A stretch of DNA of 64,000 nucleotides from assembly GCF_958439165.1 (NCBI RefSeq), contig NZ_OY288136.1, positions 1-64,000 of the forward strand, given 5' to 3'. The stretch comes from an uncultured Hydrogenophaga sp. Lineage in GTDB: Bacteria > Pseudomonadota > Gammaproteobacteria > Burkholderiales > Burkholderiaceae_C. The notes below the pieces were generated by a model that was given only the letters and a program-made list of their open reading frames with translations, made no database searches and was not told the origin of the DNA. Both the position numbers and the translations under genes were made by a program. This document shows positions 55,302 to 62,929 of this stretch, piece after piece (the stretch's first letter is position 1; every line of letters starts with the position of its first letter).

Positions 55302-55921
55302 CACTGGCCACCTTTCTTGGCCGGAGCCAGCTGGTCCAGCGCTTCAATGTCGGCGTCTTTCACGTTCACCATCTGCTTGAGTTTGTCGACGTCCACCTCT
55401 TCCACATCCTCCTCGCGCGAGGGCCACTCGCCGGTCTTGATGCAGATGACGCAACGGATGATTTCCACGATGCCCTGCAGCAGCAGGAAGGCGCCGGCCA
55501 GCGGCACCACGAACTTGAACGGGTAGACCGGCAGCGGGTCGGCGTTGAAGGTCTGTTCCTTGATGGCCAGGGAATCCTGGAAGAAGAACCAGCCGGCATA
55601 GGTCAGGGCGATGATGCCGGGCAGGAAGAACACGATGTAGAGCACCAGGTCCACGGTGGCCTGGGTGCGCGGCTGGAAGAAGCCGTACAGCACGTCGCCC
55701 CGCACGTGGCCGCTCTTGGCCAGGGTGTAGGCGCCGGCGGTCATGAACAGAACGCCGTACAGCATGATCTGGGCATCCAGCACCCAGGCGTTCGGTTTGT
55801 TCAGCACATAGCGGGAAAAGACTTCCCAGGAGATCAAAAGGGTGAGACCAACGACGGTCCACGCGCAGATCTTGCCGAACCAGGTCGACAGCCGATCCAC
55901 AGTGAGTAATAGTTTTTGCAT
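55301..55921 (-). CDS. dctQ: TRAP transporter small permease DctQ
   Basis: A 206-residue membrane protein with four hydrophobic helices in the DctQ pattern (WTVVGLTLLISWEVFSRYVL, AQIMLYGVLFMTAGAYTLAKSGHVRGDVLYGF, VPLAGAFLLLQGIVEIIRC). A hydrophilic C-terminal tail of about 40 residues (REEDVEEVDVDKLKQMV) extends into the cytoplasm. It lies between the binding-protein gene and dctM; its stop overlaps the dctM start. Confidence 0.9.
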   Translation of the reverse strand: MQKLLLTVDRLSTWFGKICAWTVVGLTLLISWEVFSRYVLNKPNAWVLDAQIMLYGVLFMTAGAYTLAKSGHVRGDVLYGFFQPRTQATVDLVLYIVFFLPGIIALTYAGWFFFQDSLAIKEQTFNADPLPVYPFKFVVPLAGAFLLLQGIVEIIRCVICIKTGEWPSREEDVEEVDVDKLKQMVNVKDADIEALDQLAPAKKGGQ

Positions 55922-55939
55922 GTCAGCTTCCGAAAGAGA

Positions 55940-55963
55940 AAAGGGCGCCCGCAGGCGCCCTTT
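55940..55963 (-). terminator. Intercistronic hairpin between dctP and dctQ
   Basis: Perfect 10-bp arms AAAGGGCGCC/GGCGCCCTTT with a CGCA loop. On the minus strand the T-rich end follows the dctP stop by 15 bp. It probably terminates part of the transcription so that the binding protein is made in excess over the permeases. Confidence 0.65.
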
Positions 55964-55978
55964 GTGATCAAGAACCGA

Positions 55979-57097
55979 TCAACCCTTCTTGGCGCCCTTG
56001 CCGAAGTAGTGGTTGTAGGCCATCTTGAAGTCGACGGTGTAATCATTCTGCCACTGGCCGGCGCGCTGGGCGAAAGCGCGCTGCGAGTCCAGCACCTTCT
56101 TGAAGACCGGGTTCTCGCCGGCCTTCTTGGCGATGGTCTTGTCCCAGGCAGCCAGCTGGGCGCGCAGGATGGCGTCCGGGGTCTTGTAGAACTTGACACC
56201 CTGCTTCTTCAGCTCGATGTAGTCCTGCGAGTTGCGCTGGATGGCCTTCCACGACATGTCGGCGCTGGCGGCCTGCACGGCGTAGTCGATGATGGACTTC
56301 AGTTCGGCGTTCAGGCCGTTGTACTTCGGGCCGTTGAAAAGGATCTCGAACTGCTCGCCCGACTGGTGGAAGCTCTGCAGCATGCAGTTCTTGGCCACAT
56401 CGGGGAAGCCCAGCAGGCGGTCGCTGGAGGCGTTGTTGAACTCGGCAGCGTCGATCAGGCCGCGGTCCAGGGCAGGAACGATCTCGCCACCCGGCAGCGG
56501 GTTGACGGCGGTGCCCAGTTCGGTGAACACGTCGACGGCCAGACCCACGGTGCGGAACTTCAGGCCCTTCATGTCCTCGACCTTGGCCACCGGCTTCTTG
56601 AACCAGCCCAGCGGCTGGGTGGGCATCGGGCCGTACAGGAACGAGGTCACGTCCATGTTCAGCGACTTGTAGATCTCGGCCACCAGCTCCTTGCCGCCGC
56701 CGTAGTTGTGCCAGGCCAGGACCATGTTGGGGTCCATGCCGAAGGCCGGGCCGGAGCCCCACAGGGCCAGGGCGGAGTTCTTGCCGTAGTGGTAGGCGAT
56801 CACGCCATGGCCACCGTCCAGGGTGCCTTTGGACACGGCTTCCAGCAGCTGGAAGGCGGGAACCACGGAGCCGGAGGGCAGCACCTCGATCTTGAGGCGG
56901 CCGCCAGCCATGTCGTTCACCTTCTTGGCGAAGTCGTTGGCGTACTCATGGAAGATGTCCTTGGCGGGCCAGGTGGACTGGAAACGCAGGGTGGTGGTCT
57001 GAGCGCTGGCCACCATGGGCACCGACATGGCGCCGGCTGCAACGGCGGCGCCTTTGAGCATGCCGCGGCGGGACGTGACGGTCTTCTTCTCTGTCAT
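55979..57097 (-). CDS. dctP: TRAP transporter substrate-binding protein DctP (2-oxoacid/TakP-like)
   Basis: A 372-residue periplasmic binding protein with a Tat-type leader (TSRRGMLKGAAVAAGAMSVP) cut near ASAQ. Its body follows the TakP-like TRAP receptors: TTLRFQSTWPAKDIFHEYAN, the substrate-carboxylate Arg in GLKFRTVG, and GGEIVPALDRGLIDAAEFNN. This suggests 2-oxo acids or similar carboxylates, but the ligand is not proven. Start at 57097 (MTEKKTVTSRRG) is placed just before the leader. It is the first gene of the dctPQM operon, with an AT-rich upstream region (57240-57300) that likely holds the promoter. Confidence 0.92.
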   Translation of the reverse strand: MTEKKTVTSRRGMLKGAAVAAGAMSVPMVASAQTTTLRFQSTWPAKDIFHEYANDFAKKVNDMAGGRLKIEVLPSGSVVPAFQLLEAVSKGTLDGGHGVIAYHYGKNSALALWGSGPAFGMDPNMVLAWHNYGGGKELVAEIYKSLNMDVTSFLYGPMPTQPLGWFKKPVAKVEDMKGLKFRTVGLAVDVFTELGTAVNPLPGGEIVPALDRGLIDAAEFNNASSDRLLGFPDVAKNCMLQSFHQSGEQFEILFNGPKYNGLNAELKSIIDYAVQAASADMSWKAIQRNSQDYIELKKQGVKFYKTPDAILRAQLAAWDKTIAKKAGENPVFKKVLDSQRAFAQRAGQWQNDYTVDFKMAYNHYFGKGAKKG

Positions 57098-57337
57098 GAA
57101 TGTCTCCAAAGGGGTGAACAAAATGAAACGGGCGGCGAATGATGCGCCGAACCGGCCTCGCCGGTCGGCAGGGTTTCTACGCACTTCCTCACCCGGACTG
57201 TCGCCAGCCGGACCGAAAAAGCCAGAAACGACGCGCATTTGAACCGGTCTTGAAAAAACTTGTGTGTCGGTTTGAATTTATTTTGTCCGGCAGGCCGATG
57301 CACCAGAATGTGGCTCTGCCATCCCGTCTGCCTTGCC

Positions 57338-58453
57338 ATGAAGCCCCTGCAGCTCTTCGACCCCGCCTCCAGCACCTTCACCTACATCCTGTTCGATCCC
57401 GGCACCCGCGCGGCATTGATCATCGATCCGGTGGACGAGCAGCTCGATCGAGACCTGTCCGTGCTGCGCGAACACGGTCTGCAGCTGGTCTGGGCGGTCG
57501 AGACCCACGCGCATGCCGATCACATCACCAGTGCCGGCCGCCTGGCCGAACTGGCGGGCGCCAGGCTGGCCGCGCCGGCCGGCTGCGGCATCGGCACCGC
57601 GGCCACCCAGCTGGTGCATGGCGACCTGCTGCACTTCGGGAGTGAACAGCTGAAAGCCCTGCACACGCCGGGCCACACCGCCGGCAGCATGAGCTTCGTC
57701 TGGGGTCAGCATGTGTTCACCGGCGACACCCTGCTCATCGGTGGTTGCGGCCGCACCGATTTCCAGTCGGGCAGTGCGTCCGACCTCTACCGCAGCCTCA
57801 CCGAGGTGCTGTTGGCCTTGCCGGACGACACGACCGTATGGCCAGGGCATGACTACCAGGGCCGCAGCCACTCGACCATCGGCCATGAAAAGCAGCACAA
57901 CCCCCGGGTGGCCGGCCGCACCCTCGACGAATTCGTCTCGCTCATGGACAGCCTGCAGCTGCCCCGCCCGCGCCGCATCGACGAAGCGGTACCGGCCAAC
58001 CTCACCTCCGGCCTGCGGCACGACGTCGACGGAGCGGCGCTCATGAAACCCCGGCCCGTGACCGACGCCAGCTACGCCGGGGATGTATCTCCCCAGCTGG
58101 CCTGGGAGTGGGTCCAGTCCGGCGATGCGGTGCTGGTCGACGTGCGCACCGATGCCGAGCGCGAATGGGTCGGCTTCGTGCCCGGCGCGGTGCCGGTGGC
58201 CTGGAAGCAGTGGCCCGGCATGGCGCTGAACCCGGGTTTCGACGAGCAGATCCGTGCGGCGGCCGAGGGACGCAAGGTGGTGCTGCTGTGCCGCAGCGGC
58301 GTGCGCTCGGTGGCGGCTGCCAGACGCGCCGCCCAGCTGGGTATCGAGGCCTACAACATCCTGGACGGTTTCGAGGGCGATCCCGACAGCCAGGCGCACC
58401 GCGGCCGGCAGGCCGGATGGCGCTATCTGGGACTGCCCTGGCGTCAGAACTGA
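57338..58453 (+). CDS. Persulfide dioxygenase-rhodanese fusion protein
   Basis: A 371-residue protein with an N-terminal ETHE1/Blh-type metallo-beta-lactamase fold (THAHADHITSAGRLAELAG, HTPGHTAGSMSF, FTGDTLLIGGCGRTDFQSG, WPGHDYQGR) and a C-terminal rhodanese domain with the catalytic Cys in VVLLCRSGVRSVAAARRAAQ. Such fusions oxidise glutathione persulfide to sulfite and pass sulfane sulfur to thiosulfate or glutathione, detoxifying sulfide. All iron ligands of the PDO type appear present. No sulfide:quinone reductase gene is adjacent. It is divergent from dctP and precedes the quorum-sensing locus. Confidence 0.9.
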   Translation: MKPLQLFDPASSTFTYILFDPGTRAALIIDPVDEQLDRDLSVLREHGLQLVWAVETHAHADHITSAGRLAELAGARLAAPAGCGIGTAATQLVHGDLLHFGSEQLKALHTPGHTAGSMSFVWGQHVFTGDTLLIGGCGRTDFQSGSASDLYRSLTEVLLALPDDTTVWPGHDYQGRSHSTIGHEKQHNPRVAGRTLDEFVSLMDSLQLPRPRRIDEAVPANLTSGLRHDVDGAALMKPRPVTDASYAGDVSPQLAWEWVQSGDAVLVDVRTDAEREWVGFVPGAVPVAWKQWPGMALNPGFDEQIRAAAEGRKVVLLCRSGVRSVAAARRAAQLGIEAYNILDGFEGDPDSQAHRGRQAGWRYLGLPWRQN

Positions 58454-58471
58454 TCCTTCGACGGGTCGGGG

Positions 58472-58487
58472 CTGTCAGATCTGACAG
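58472..58487. promoter_or_regulatory. Lux-box-like perfect palindrome upstream of the cqsA-like gene
   Basis: CTGTCAGATCTGACAG is a perfect 16-bp palindrome that fits the CTGT-N8-ACAG core of lux boxes bound by LuxR-type quorum regulators. It ends 66 nt before the GTG start of the synthase gene. A related palindrome lies at 62218-62233, 67 nt from the kinase start. A LuxR-type gene is in the same locus. Confidence 0.75.
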
Positions 58488-58553
58488 GTTGTCATCGCCG
58501 GACCGCCCGGCATTTTCTCCAATGGGTACCTTTTCATTAACTGGAGTACCCCT

Positions 58554-59789
58554 GTGGAAACACATCTCTGCAACACCCGAGCCACGCACAACCGCCCGCA
58601 ACTGACTGCCGGACTCCACGCGCGCATCGCGCGGGATTTCGAGCCCCGCTGGACCCGTGACTGGGGTGGCCGTTCACTGCTGGAAGGCCGCATGCCCGGT
58701 CCGGACGCGGTTCGCCTCGACGGCAACGATTACCTGGCCGTGACCGGGCACCCGGACATCGTGGCGGCCCAGGTCGCAGCGCTTCTGCAGGAGGAGCAGT
58801 CGGTGGTGCAGTCGGGTCTGTTCCAGCGGGACGAGCATCCGGCCAGGGCGCTGGAACGCCAGCTGGCGGCCTGGACGGGTCAGGAAGACGCCGTGCTGTG
58901 CCAGTCGGGCTATGCGGCCAACATCGGCGCCATGCAGAGCCTGGCCGATGCAGGCTCCCCGGTCTACATCGACACCTTGGCGCATGCCTCGCTCTGGGAG
59001 GGCATCCGGGCTGCGGGTGCCATGGCCCGTCCGTTCCGCCACAACCAGCCCGAGCATCTGGGCCGACTCATGGAGACGCACGGCCCGGGTCTGGTGGCCG
59101 TCGACTCCGTCTACAGCACGACCGGAGAGATCTGTCCGCTGGCCGCCATCGTCGAGGTGGTGGAGCGCCATGGCTCCATGCTGCTGGTGGACGAGTCGCA
59201 CTCGCTGGGCACCCACGGTACGCAGGGCGCGGGCCTGTCGGTTGCGCTGGGCCTTGCGGACCGTGTGCACTTCATTTCTGCCAGTCTGGCCAAGGCGGTG
59301 GCCGGTCGAGCCGGATTCTTCACGATGCCGGCCCACCTGCGCCAGTACATCATCACGGCCAGCTTTCCCACGATGTTCAGTTCCTGTCTGCTCGCCCATG
59401 AAGTGGCCGGCCTGCGGGCCACGGTGAGCCTGCTGCAACAGGCCGACCACGCACGGGAGCGACTGCACCAGAACACCCGGCGCGTCCGCAGCGGGCTGGC
59501 CGACCTGGGTTATGCGCTGCCGGGCAGCGAGCAGATCCTGGCCCTGGAGATCGGCTCTGAAATCGCAGCCCGCGATCTGCGCGACGCGATGGAGACGCTT
59601 GGCGTGTTCGGCTCGATCTTCTTTCCGCCGGCGACCAGCCGGAATCGCTCCATGGTCCGGCTCACACTGAACGCCGGACTGACCGACAGTGAACTGGAGC
59701 ACCTGCAGAAGGTCATGGCCGAACTGGTGCCCCGTTTCCGACCGGACACCTGGTCCTCCGTCCGCCGTCTGAGGAAATCGGCCGGCTGA
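58554..59789 (+). CDS. cqsA: CqsA/LqsA/JqsA-like alpha-hydroxyketone autoinducer synthase
   Basis: A 411-residue PLP-dependent enzyme of the alpha-oxoamine synthase family, of CqsA type. It should condense an acyl-CoA with an amino-acid-derived partner to make an alpha-hydroxyketone signal. Motifs: LDGNDYLAVTGHPDIVAAQ, VVQSGLFQRDEHPARALERQ (a CqsA-like block), DSVYSTTGEICPLAAIVEV, LLVDESHSLGTHG and the PLP Lys247 in SASLAKAVAGRAGFF. The start is GTG at 58554 with CTGGAG 7 bp upstream. The neighbouring CqsS-like kinase, regulator and LuxR-type genes support signalling rather than heme or sphingolipid synthesis. Vibrio, Legionella and Janthinobacterium carry comparable systems. The side-chain length of the product is unknown. 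Confidence 0.88.
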   Translation: METHLCNTRATHNRPQLTAGLHARIARDFEPRWTRDWGGRSLLEGRMPGPDAVRLDGNDYLAVTGHPDIVAAQVAALLQEEQSVVQSGLFQRDEHPARALERQLAAWTGQEDAVLCQSGYAANIGAMQSLADAGSPVYIDTLAHASLWEGIRAAGAMARPFRHNQPEHLGRLMETHGPGLVAVDSVYSTTGEICPLAAIVEVVERHGSMLLVDESHSLGTHGTQGAGLSVALGLADRVHFISASLAKAVAGRAGFFTMPAHLRQYIITASFPTMFSSCLLAHEVAGLRATVSLLQQADHARERLHQNTRRVRSGLADLGYALPGSEQILALEIGSEIAARDLRDAMETLGVFGSIFFPPATSRNRSMVRLTLNAGLTDSELEHLQKVMAELVPRFRPDTWSSVRRLRKSAG

Positions 59790-59805
59790 GGCAGCGCAGG
59801 CCTGC

Positions 59806-60789
59806 TCAGGTGTCGTCCACCGAGCGGTGCTCTGCAGCCCGCAGCACCGCTCGGTAGGGGCGCAGCGGCGGGTGTTCCCCTTCCCTGAGGGGGAACACCG
59901 CGCTGGTGAGCAGGCCGTCCTCGTCCAGTGGCTCTGCCCTGGCCACACGCACCGGCCCTGGCAGCCCGAGCTGCTGGTGGAGCTCCACGGCCGCCAGCAC
60001 TTCGCCGGCCCGGATCGATCGGACAGTCTCGAAATCGAGGCCTGCCGACCCGGCCACCTCGGCCAGTGCCGGCAGACCCGCGACCGGCTCCAGCTGCAGC
60101 CACTCGCATCGGCCTTCGATGTCGACGCCCAGCAGGCCGAAAGGCTCTCCGAGCACCACATGCTCGATCCAGCGGGCCTGGCTGTAGCGCTGCAGGTTCT
60201 GCACCACGGACGGAATCTGCAGCAGCGACTGCTGCTCGGGCGTCAGGACGCTGCGCCACAGCGTGTTCAAGCGCACATGGGGCGTGAGGGCCAGCTTGCG
60301 CAGCACGCTCAGCAGGTGCCGGGTGATGTCGTGCGTCTGCTTGGGCACGAACTGGTCGATCAGCCCGCTGTTGAACGCTTTGACTGCGATCTGCTCGTCC
60401 GCCTGGCCGGTGAGCAGGACCCGTGAGCCCGGCCAGTCGAGCAGGGTGTTGAGCACGGCGAGTCCGTCGGTGCCCGGCATGGCGTAGTCGACCACGCAGC
60501 TCTGCACCAGCCGGTATCGCTCGGGCTGGCCCGACCAGTAACGCAGCACCTGCGGCAGCAGCGGCAGGCCGTTGCGCCAGCGGTCGATCATCTGGAGCTG
60601 CTGCAAGGCGTCGGCTTCCCAGCGCTCCGGCTCCTGCGCCATGCGCCGCCCGAATCCGGCCGGCCGCGAGAACAGCTCGACCTGGATGTGGGCCGGGATC
60701 ACCATGCCCAGCATCTCCAGGTAGTCGGTGTCGTCGTCCAGGAACAGGATGCTTCCCGGGCGGTGGATGAGTGGAATGGTCAGTGACAT
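59806..60789 (-). CDS. Response regulator of the CqsS/LqsS-like kinase (LqsR/JqsR position)
   Basis: A 327-residue protein with an atypical receiver domain. The acidic cluster LFLDDDTDYLE is at residue 15, but the phospho-acceptor is Asp101 (CVVDYAMPGTDGL) and the conserved Lys is 150. This leaves an insertion of about 45 residues between the early strands (around RRMAQEPERWEADALQQLQM). The C-terminal 170 residues have no recognised DNA-binding or enzymatic motif. It overlaps the kinase gene by 10 bp, so the two are translationally coupled. By position it corresponds to LqsR/JqsR; sequence identity to them cannot be judged here. Confidence 0.82.
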   Translation of the reverse strand: MSLTIPLIHRPGSILFLDDDTDYLEMLGMVIPAHIQVELFSRPAGFGRRMAQEPERWEADALQQLQMIDRWRNGLPLLPQVLRYWSGQPERYRLVQSCVVDYAMPGTDGLAVLNTLLDWPGSRVLLTGQADEQIAVKAFNSGLIDQFVPKQTHDITRHLLSVLRKLALTPHVRLNTLWRSVLTPEQQSLLQIPSVVQNLQRYSQARWIEHVVLGEPFGLLGVDIEGRCEWLQLEPVAGLPALAEVAGSAGLDFETVRSIRAGEVLAAVELHQQLGLPGPVRVARAEPLDEDGLLTSAVFPLREGEHPPLRPYRAVLRAAEHRSVDDT

Positions 60790-62150
60790 GGGTCGGGCGA
60801 GAGCGGGGCGTGCGGAGGCACATGGGCCTCTGAACGGTCCAGCGGCAGATCGATGGTGAAAACGGCGCCCATGCCCGATTGTGAATGCACGGTGAGCCGG
60901 CCGTGTGCCCCCTCGACCACGTTTCGGCAGAAACTCAGGCCGAGTCCGTTGCCCGCGCCCGCCTGCGTGGAATAGAAGGGTTCGAAGATCCGGGATTGCA
61001 GGTCGCCGGCAATGCCCACGCCGTCATCGGCGACCACGATGCGGCCTCGCTGACGCCGTGCATCCACGGTGATGCGCAGATCCCCCGGGCACAGGGCGGT
61101 GCTGGCCGAGGCCAGCGCATGCAGCGCATTCTTGATGAGGTTGGCCAGCACCTGGGCAAACAGCGCGTATGCACCCCGGAAGTGGAAGTCACGCTGGATG
61201 TGCACGCTCACGCAGCAGCGTTCCCGGGAGGTCCGGTAGGGAAAGTTGTCCACCACGCTGCGCACCAGGTCGCTGGCGCGGATGCTGGACTGCTCCCGAG
61301 GCAGGCGCATCATCTGCGCATTGGCGATCTGCATGTCGATGTGCCGGTTCATGCCGTGCACCAGATTCTGCAGACGCGTCCCCAGGTCTTCTAGCTTGCG
61401 GCGCCTCACCTCGGGGTTGTCCTGCTGCGCGAGGTTGCGCAGCACGTCTCCCAGCAGGTGCACCGTGGCCAGCGGCGTGCGCAGCTCATGGGCCATCACG
61501 CCCATGGTGCTGAGCGTGTTCACCAGCCTGACACGGCGCAGATTGGCGCTGGACATGCCCAGCAAAAGCCCCATCGACGAAGCGAACACGATGATCAGCA
61601 GGTGTTCGGTGGACGGCCAGAGGAGCTCGCCGTTGCGCACGAGCCACGCGCTCAGGACCCCTGCTGCCGATCCCGCCAGCAGACCGGCTGAAGCCAGACG
61701 CCAGTCGGTGAAGTGGAAATAGATCAGGATCATGGCGCCCAGACTGGCCAGCCAGACGCCGTTGCCGTCGTTCATCAGGTACATCCAGCTGAAGAACCAG
61801 GGCAGCTGAAGCCAGGTGACGACGGTGAACCAGCGGCCGCCACCCACGCTGCCGAAGTCCCTGCGCCAGCCGATCGAGAAATACACCATCGAGGAGGCGG
61901 CCACCAGTGCCCGCACCCAGGCGTTCTCGTAGGGCTGCGGCAGCCACTGGCTCCAGATTCCGTAGAAGGCCAGATGGCCTATGCATGTGAACAGACCAAT
62001 GCCGACCAGCCGCAGGCGCGAAGGATGCAAAATAGGTTCGAGCGGTGCGTTCAGCACATCGTCCCTCCACCAACGCCGCATCCTTGCAGTGGCGTTGTGC
62101 CACCTCAACCGGTCGAGTGCCAACATGATCTCCTGTGAATGTGACTTCAT
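60780..62150 (-). CDS. CqsS/LqsS/JqsS-like membrane sensor histidine kinase
   Basis: A 456-residue kinase whose N-terminal membrane domain resembles the CqsS sensor. GIWSQWLPQPYENAWVRAL and LPWFFSWMYLMNDGNGVWL correspond to CqsS segments with YEN-LR and LPFFF-LMND. Six helices are followed by a DHp domain with His221 (MAHELRTPLATVHL) and an ATPase domain (LANLIKNALHALA, DDGVGIAGDLQSRIFEPFY, GNGLGLSFCRNVVEGAHG). Unlike Vibrio CqsS it has no fused receiver; a separate regulator follows. Starts at 62195, 62180, 62150 and 62126 are possible; 62150 places it 67 nt from a lux-box-like site, matching the synthase gene. Confidence 0.88.
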   Translation of the reverse strand: MKSHSQEIMLALDRLRWHNATARMRRWWRDDVLNAPLEPILHPSRLRLVGIGLFTCIGHLAFYGIWSQWLPQPYENAWVRALVAASSMVYFSIGWRRDFGSVGGGRWFTVVTWLQLPWFFSWMYLMNDGNGVWLASLGAMILIYFHFTDWRLASAGLLAGSAAGVLSAWLVRNGELLWPSTEHLLIIVFASSMGLLLGMSSANLRRVRLVNTLSTMGVMAHELRTPLATVHLLGDVLRNLAQQDNPEVRRRKLEDLGTRLQNLVHGMNRHIDMQIANAQMMRLPREQSSIRASDLVRSVVDNFPYRTSRERCCVSVHIQRDFHFRGAYALFAQVLANLIKNALHALASASTALCPGDLRITVDARRQRGRIVVADDGVGIAGDLQSRIFEPFYSTQAGAGNGLGLSFCRNVVEGAHGRLTVHSQSGMGAVFTIDLPLDRSEAHVPPHAPLSPDPCH

Positions 62151-62207
62151 CGGATGCCGCTTCGGGGCAGCGCCGGCCATTGTCAATGCACTCAAACACG
62201 GACACCC

Positions 62208-62876
62208 ATGACCCTACCTGTCAACTTTGACAGCATGGGGGTGGATGCCATCCTCAACGACTGGCTCACCGCGTTGACCGAGCAGGGCGTGGAGGCTGTG
62301 GTGGTGCTGGGGCCGGTGCCCACGGGCACGAGGGACGATCGCGAGGTACTGGCCGTTCATCCGCCGCGTTTCGTGGGGGCTGCGCTGGCGCTGGCCCAGA
62401 GCACCGACTTCGGCGCCTGCTGGCGCGACAGCGACGCCCCCATGGTGGCGTGGCAGGACATCTCCAAGGCGGCCGCCGACGACAGCAGCCGCTGGCGCAG
62501 GCTGTGGCTGGCACACGGTCAGCAGACCCTGGTCAGGGTGGCGTTCCCGCTCCCGGCCGGCCGTGCCTTCGAATGCTTCATGTTCTCCCCGCGCACCCTG
62601 TCCGACCGGCGCGATGCCGCCAGCCTGGCCTGGTCGGCCTTCAATGTCTGGCCCATGTTGCGGCGAACCATCGCCGAGCAGCGGGTCAACCTCAGTCCGC
62701 GTGAGCTGGAAAGCCTGAATCTGGCCTTTGAAGGTCTGACCGCGCGCGAGACCTCCGCGCGGATGGACTGTTCCGAACGCACGGTGAACTACCACCTGGC
62801 CAACGCCATGGGCAAGCTGCAGACCGACAACAAGCTCGCCGCGGTGCAGCGGGCCTGCTGGATCGGGCTCATCTGA
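62208..62876 (+). CDS. LuxR-type quorum-sensing regulator (no luxI partner in window)
   Basis: A 222-residue protein with a divergent N-terminal sensing domain (about 150 residues) and a C-terminal LuxR helix-turn-helix of quorum-sensing type (LSPRELESLNLAFEGLTARE, CSERTVNYHLANAMGKLQTD, ending AVQRACWIGLI). The conserved Trp/Tyr/Asp contacts for acyl-homoserine lactones are not obvious in the N-terminal domain, and no luxI gene is in the window, so the ligand is uncertain. Starts at 62208 or 62235 are possible; the second would place the lux-box-like palindrome directly upstream. It is divergent from the CqsS-like kinase gene and likely acts on both palindromes in the locus. Confidence 0.85.
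   Translation: MTLPVNFDSMGVDAILNDWLTALTEQGVEAVVVLGPVPTGTRDDREVLAVHPPRFVGAALALAQSTDFGACWRDSDAPMVAWQDISKAAADDSSRWRRLWLAHGQQTLVRVAFPLPAGRAFECFMFSPRTLSDRRDAASLAWSAFNVWPMLRRTIAEQRVNLSPRELESLNLAFEGLTARETSARMDCSERTVNYHLANAMGKLQTDNKLAAVQRACWIGLI
62218..62233. promoter_or_regulatory. Lux-box-like inverted repeat between kinase and luxR-type genes
   Basis: CTGTCAACTTTGACAG has 6-bp perfect arms and the CTGT-N8-ACAG core, sharing CTGTCA-N4-TGACAG with the site at 58472. It lies 67 nt upstream of the kinase start at 62150. It overlaps codons 4-9 of luxR if that gene begins at 62208, or sits just before it if the start is 62235. Confidence 0.7.
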
Positions 62877-62929
62877 AGCCGTGTTGCAGGGCAGCATGGT
62901 CTGCATGAGCGCATGGCGATAATCCGCGC

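Noticed and set aside
57240..57300. AT-rich stretch upstream of dctP as an integration site or origin
   Set aside because: Only about 60 bp, with no repeats or integrase nearby; best explained as a promoter region.
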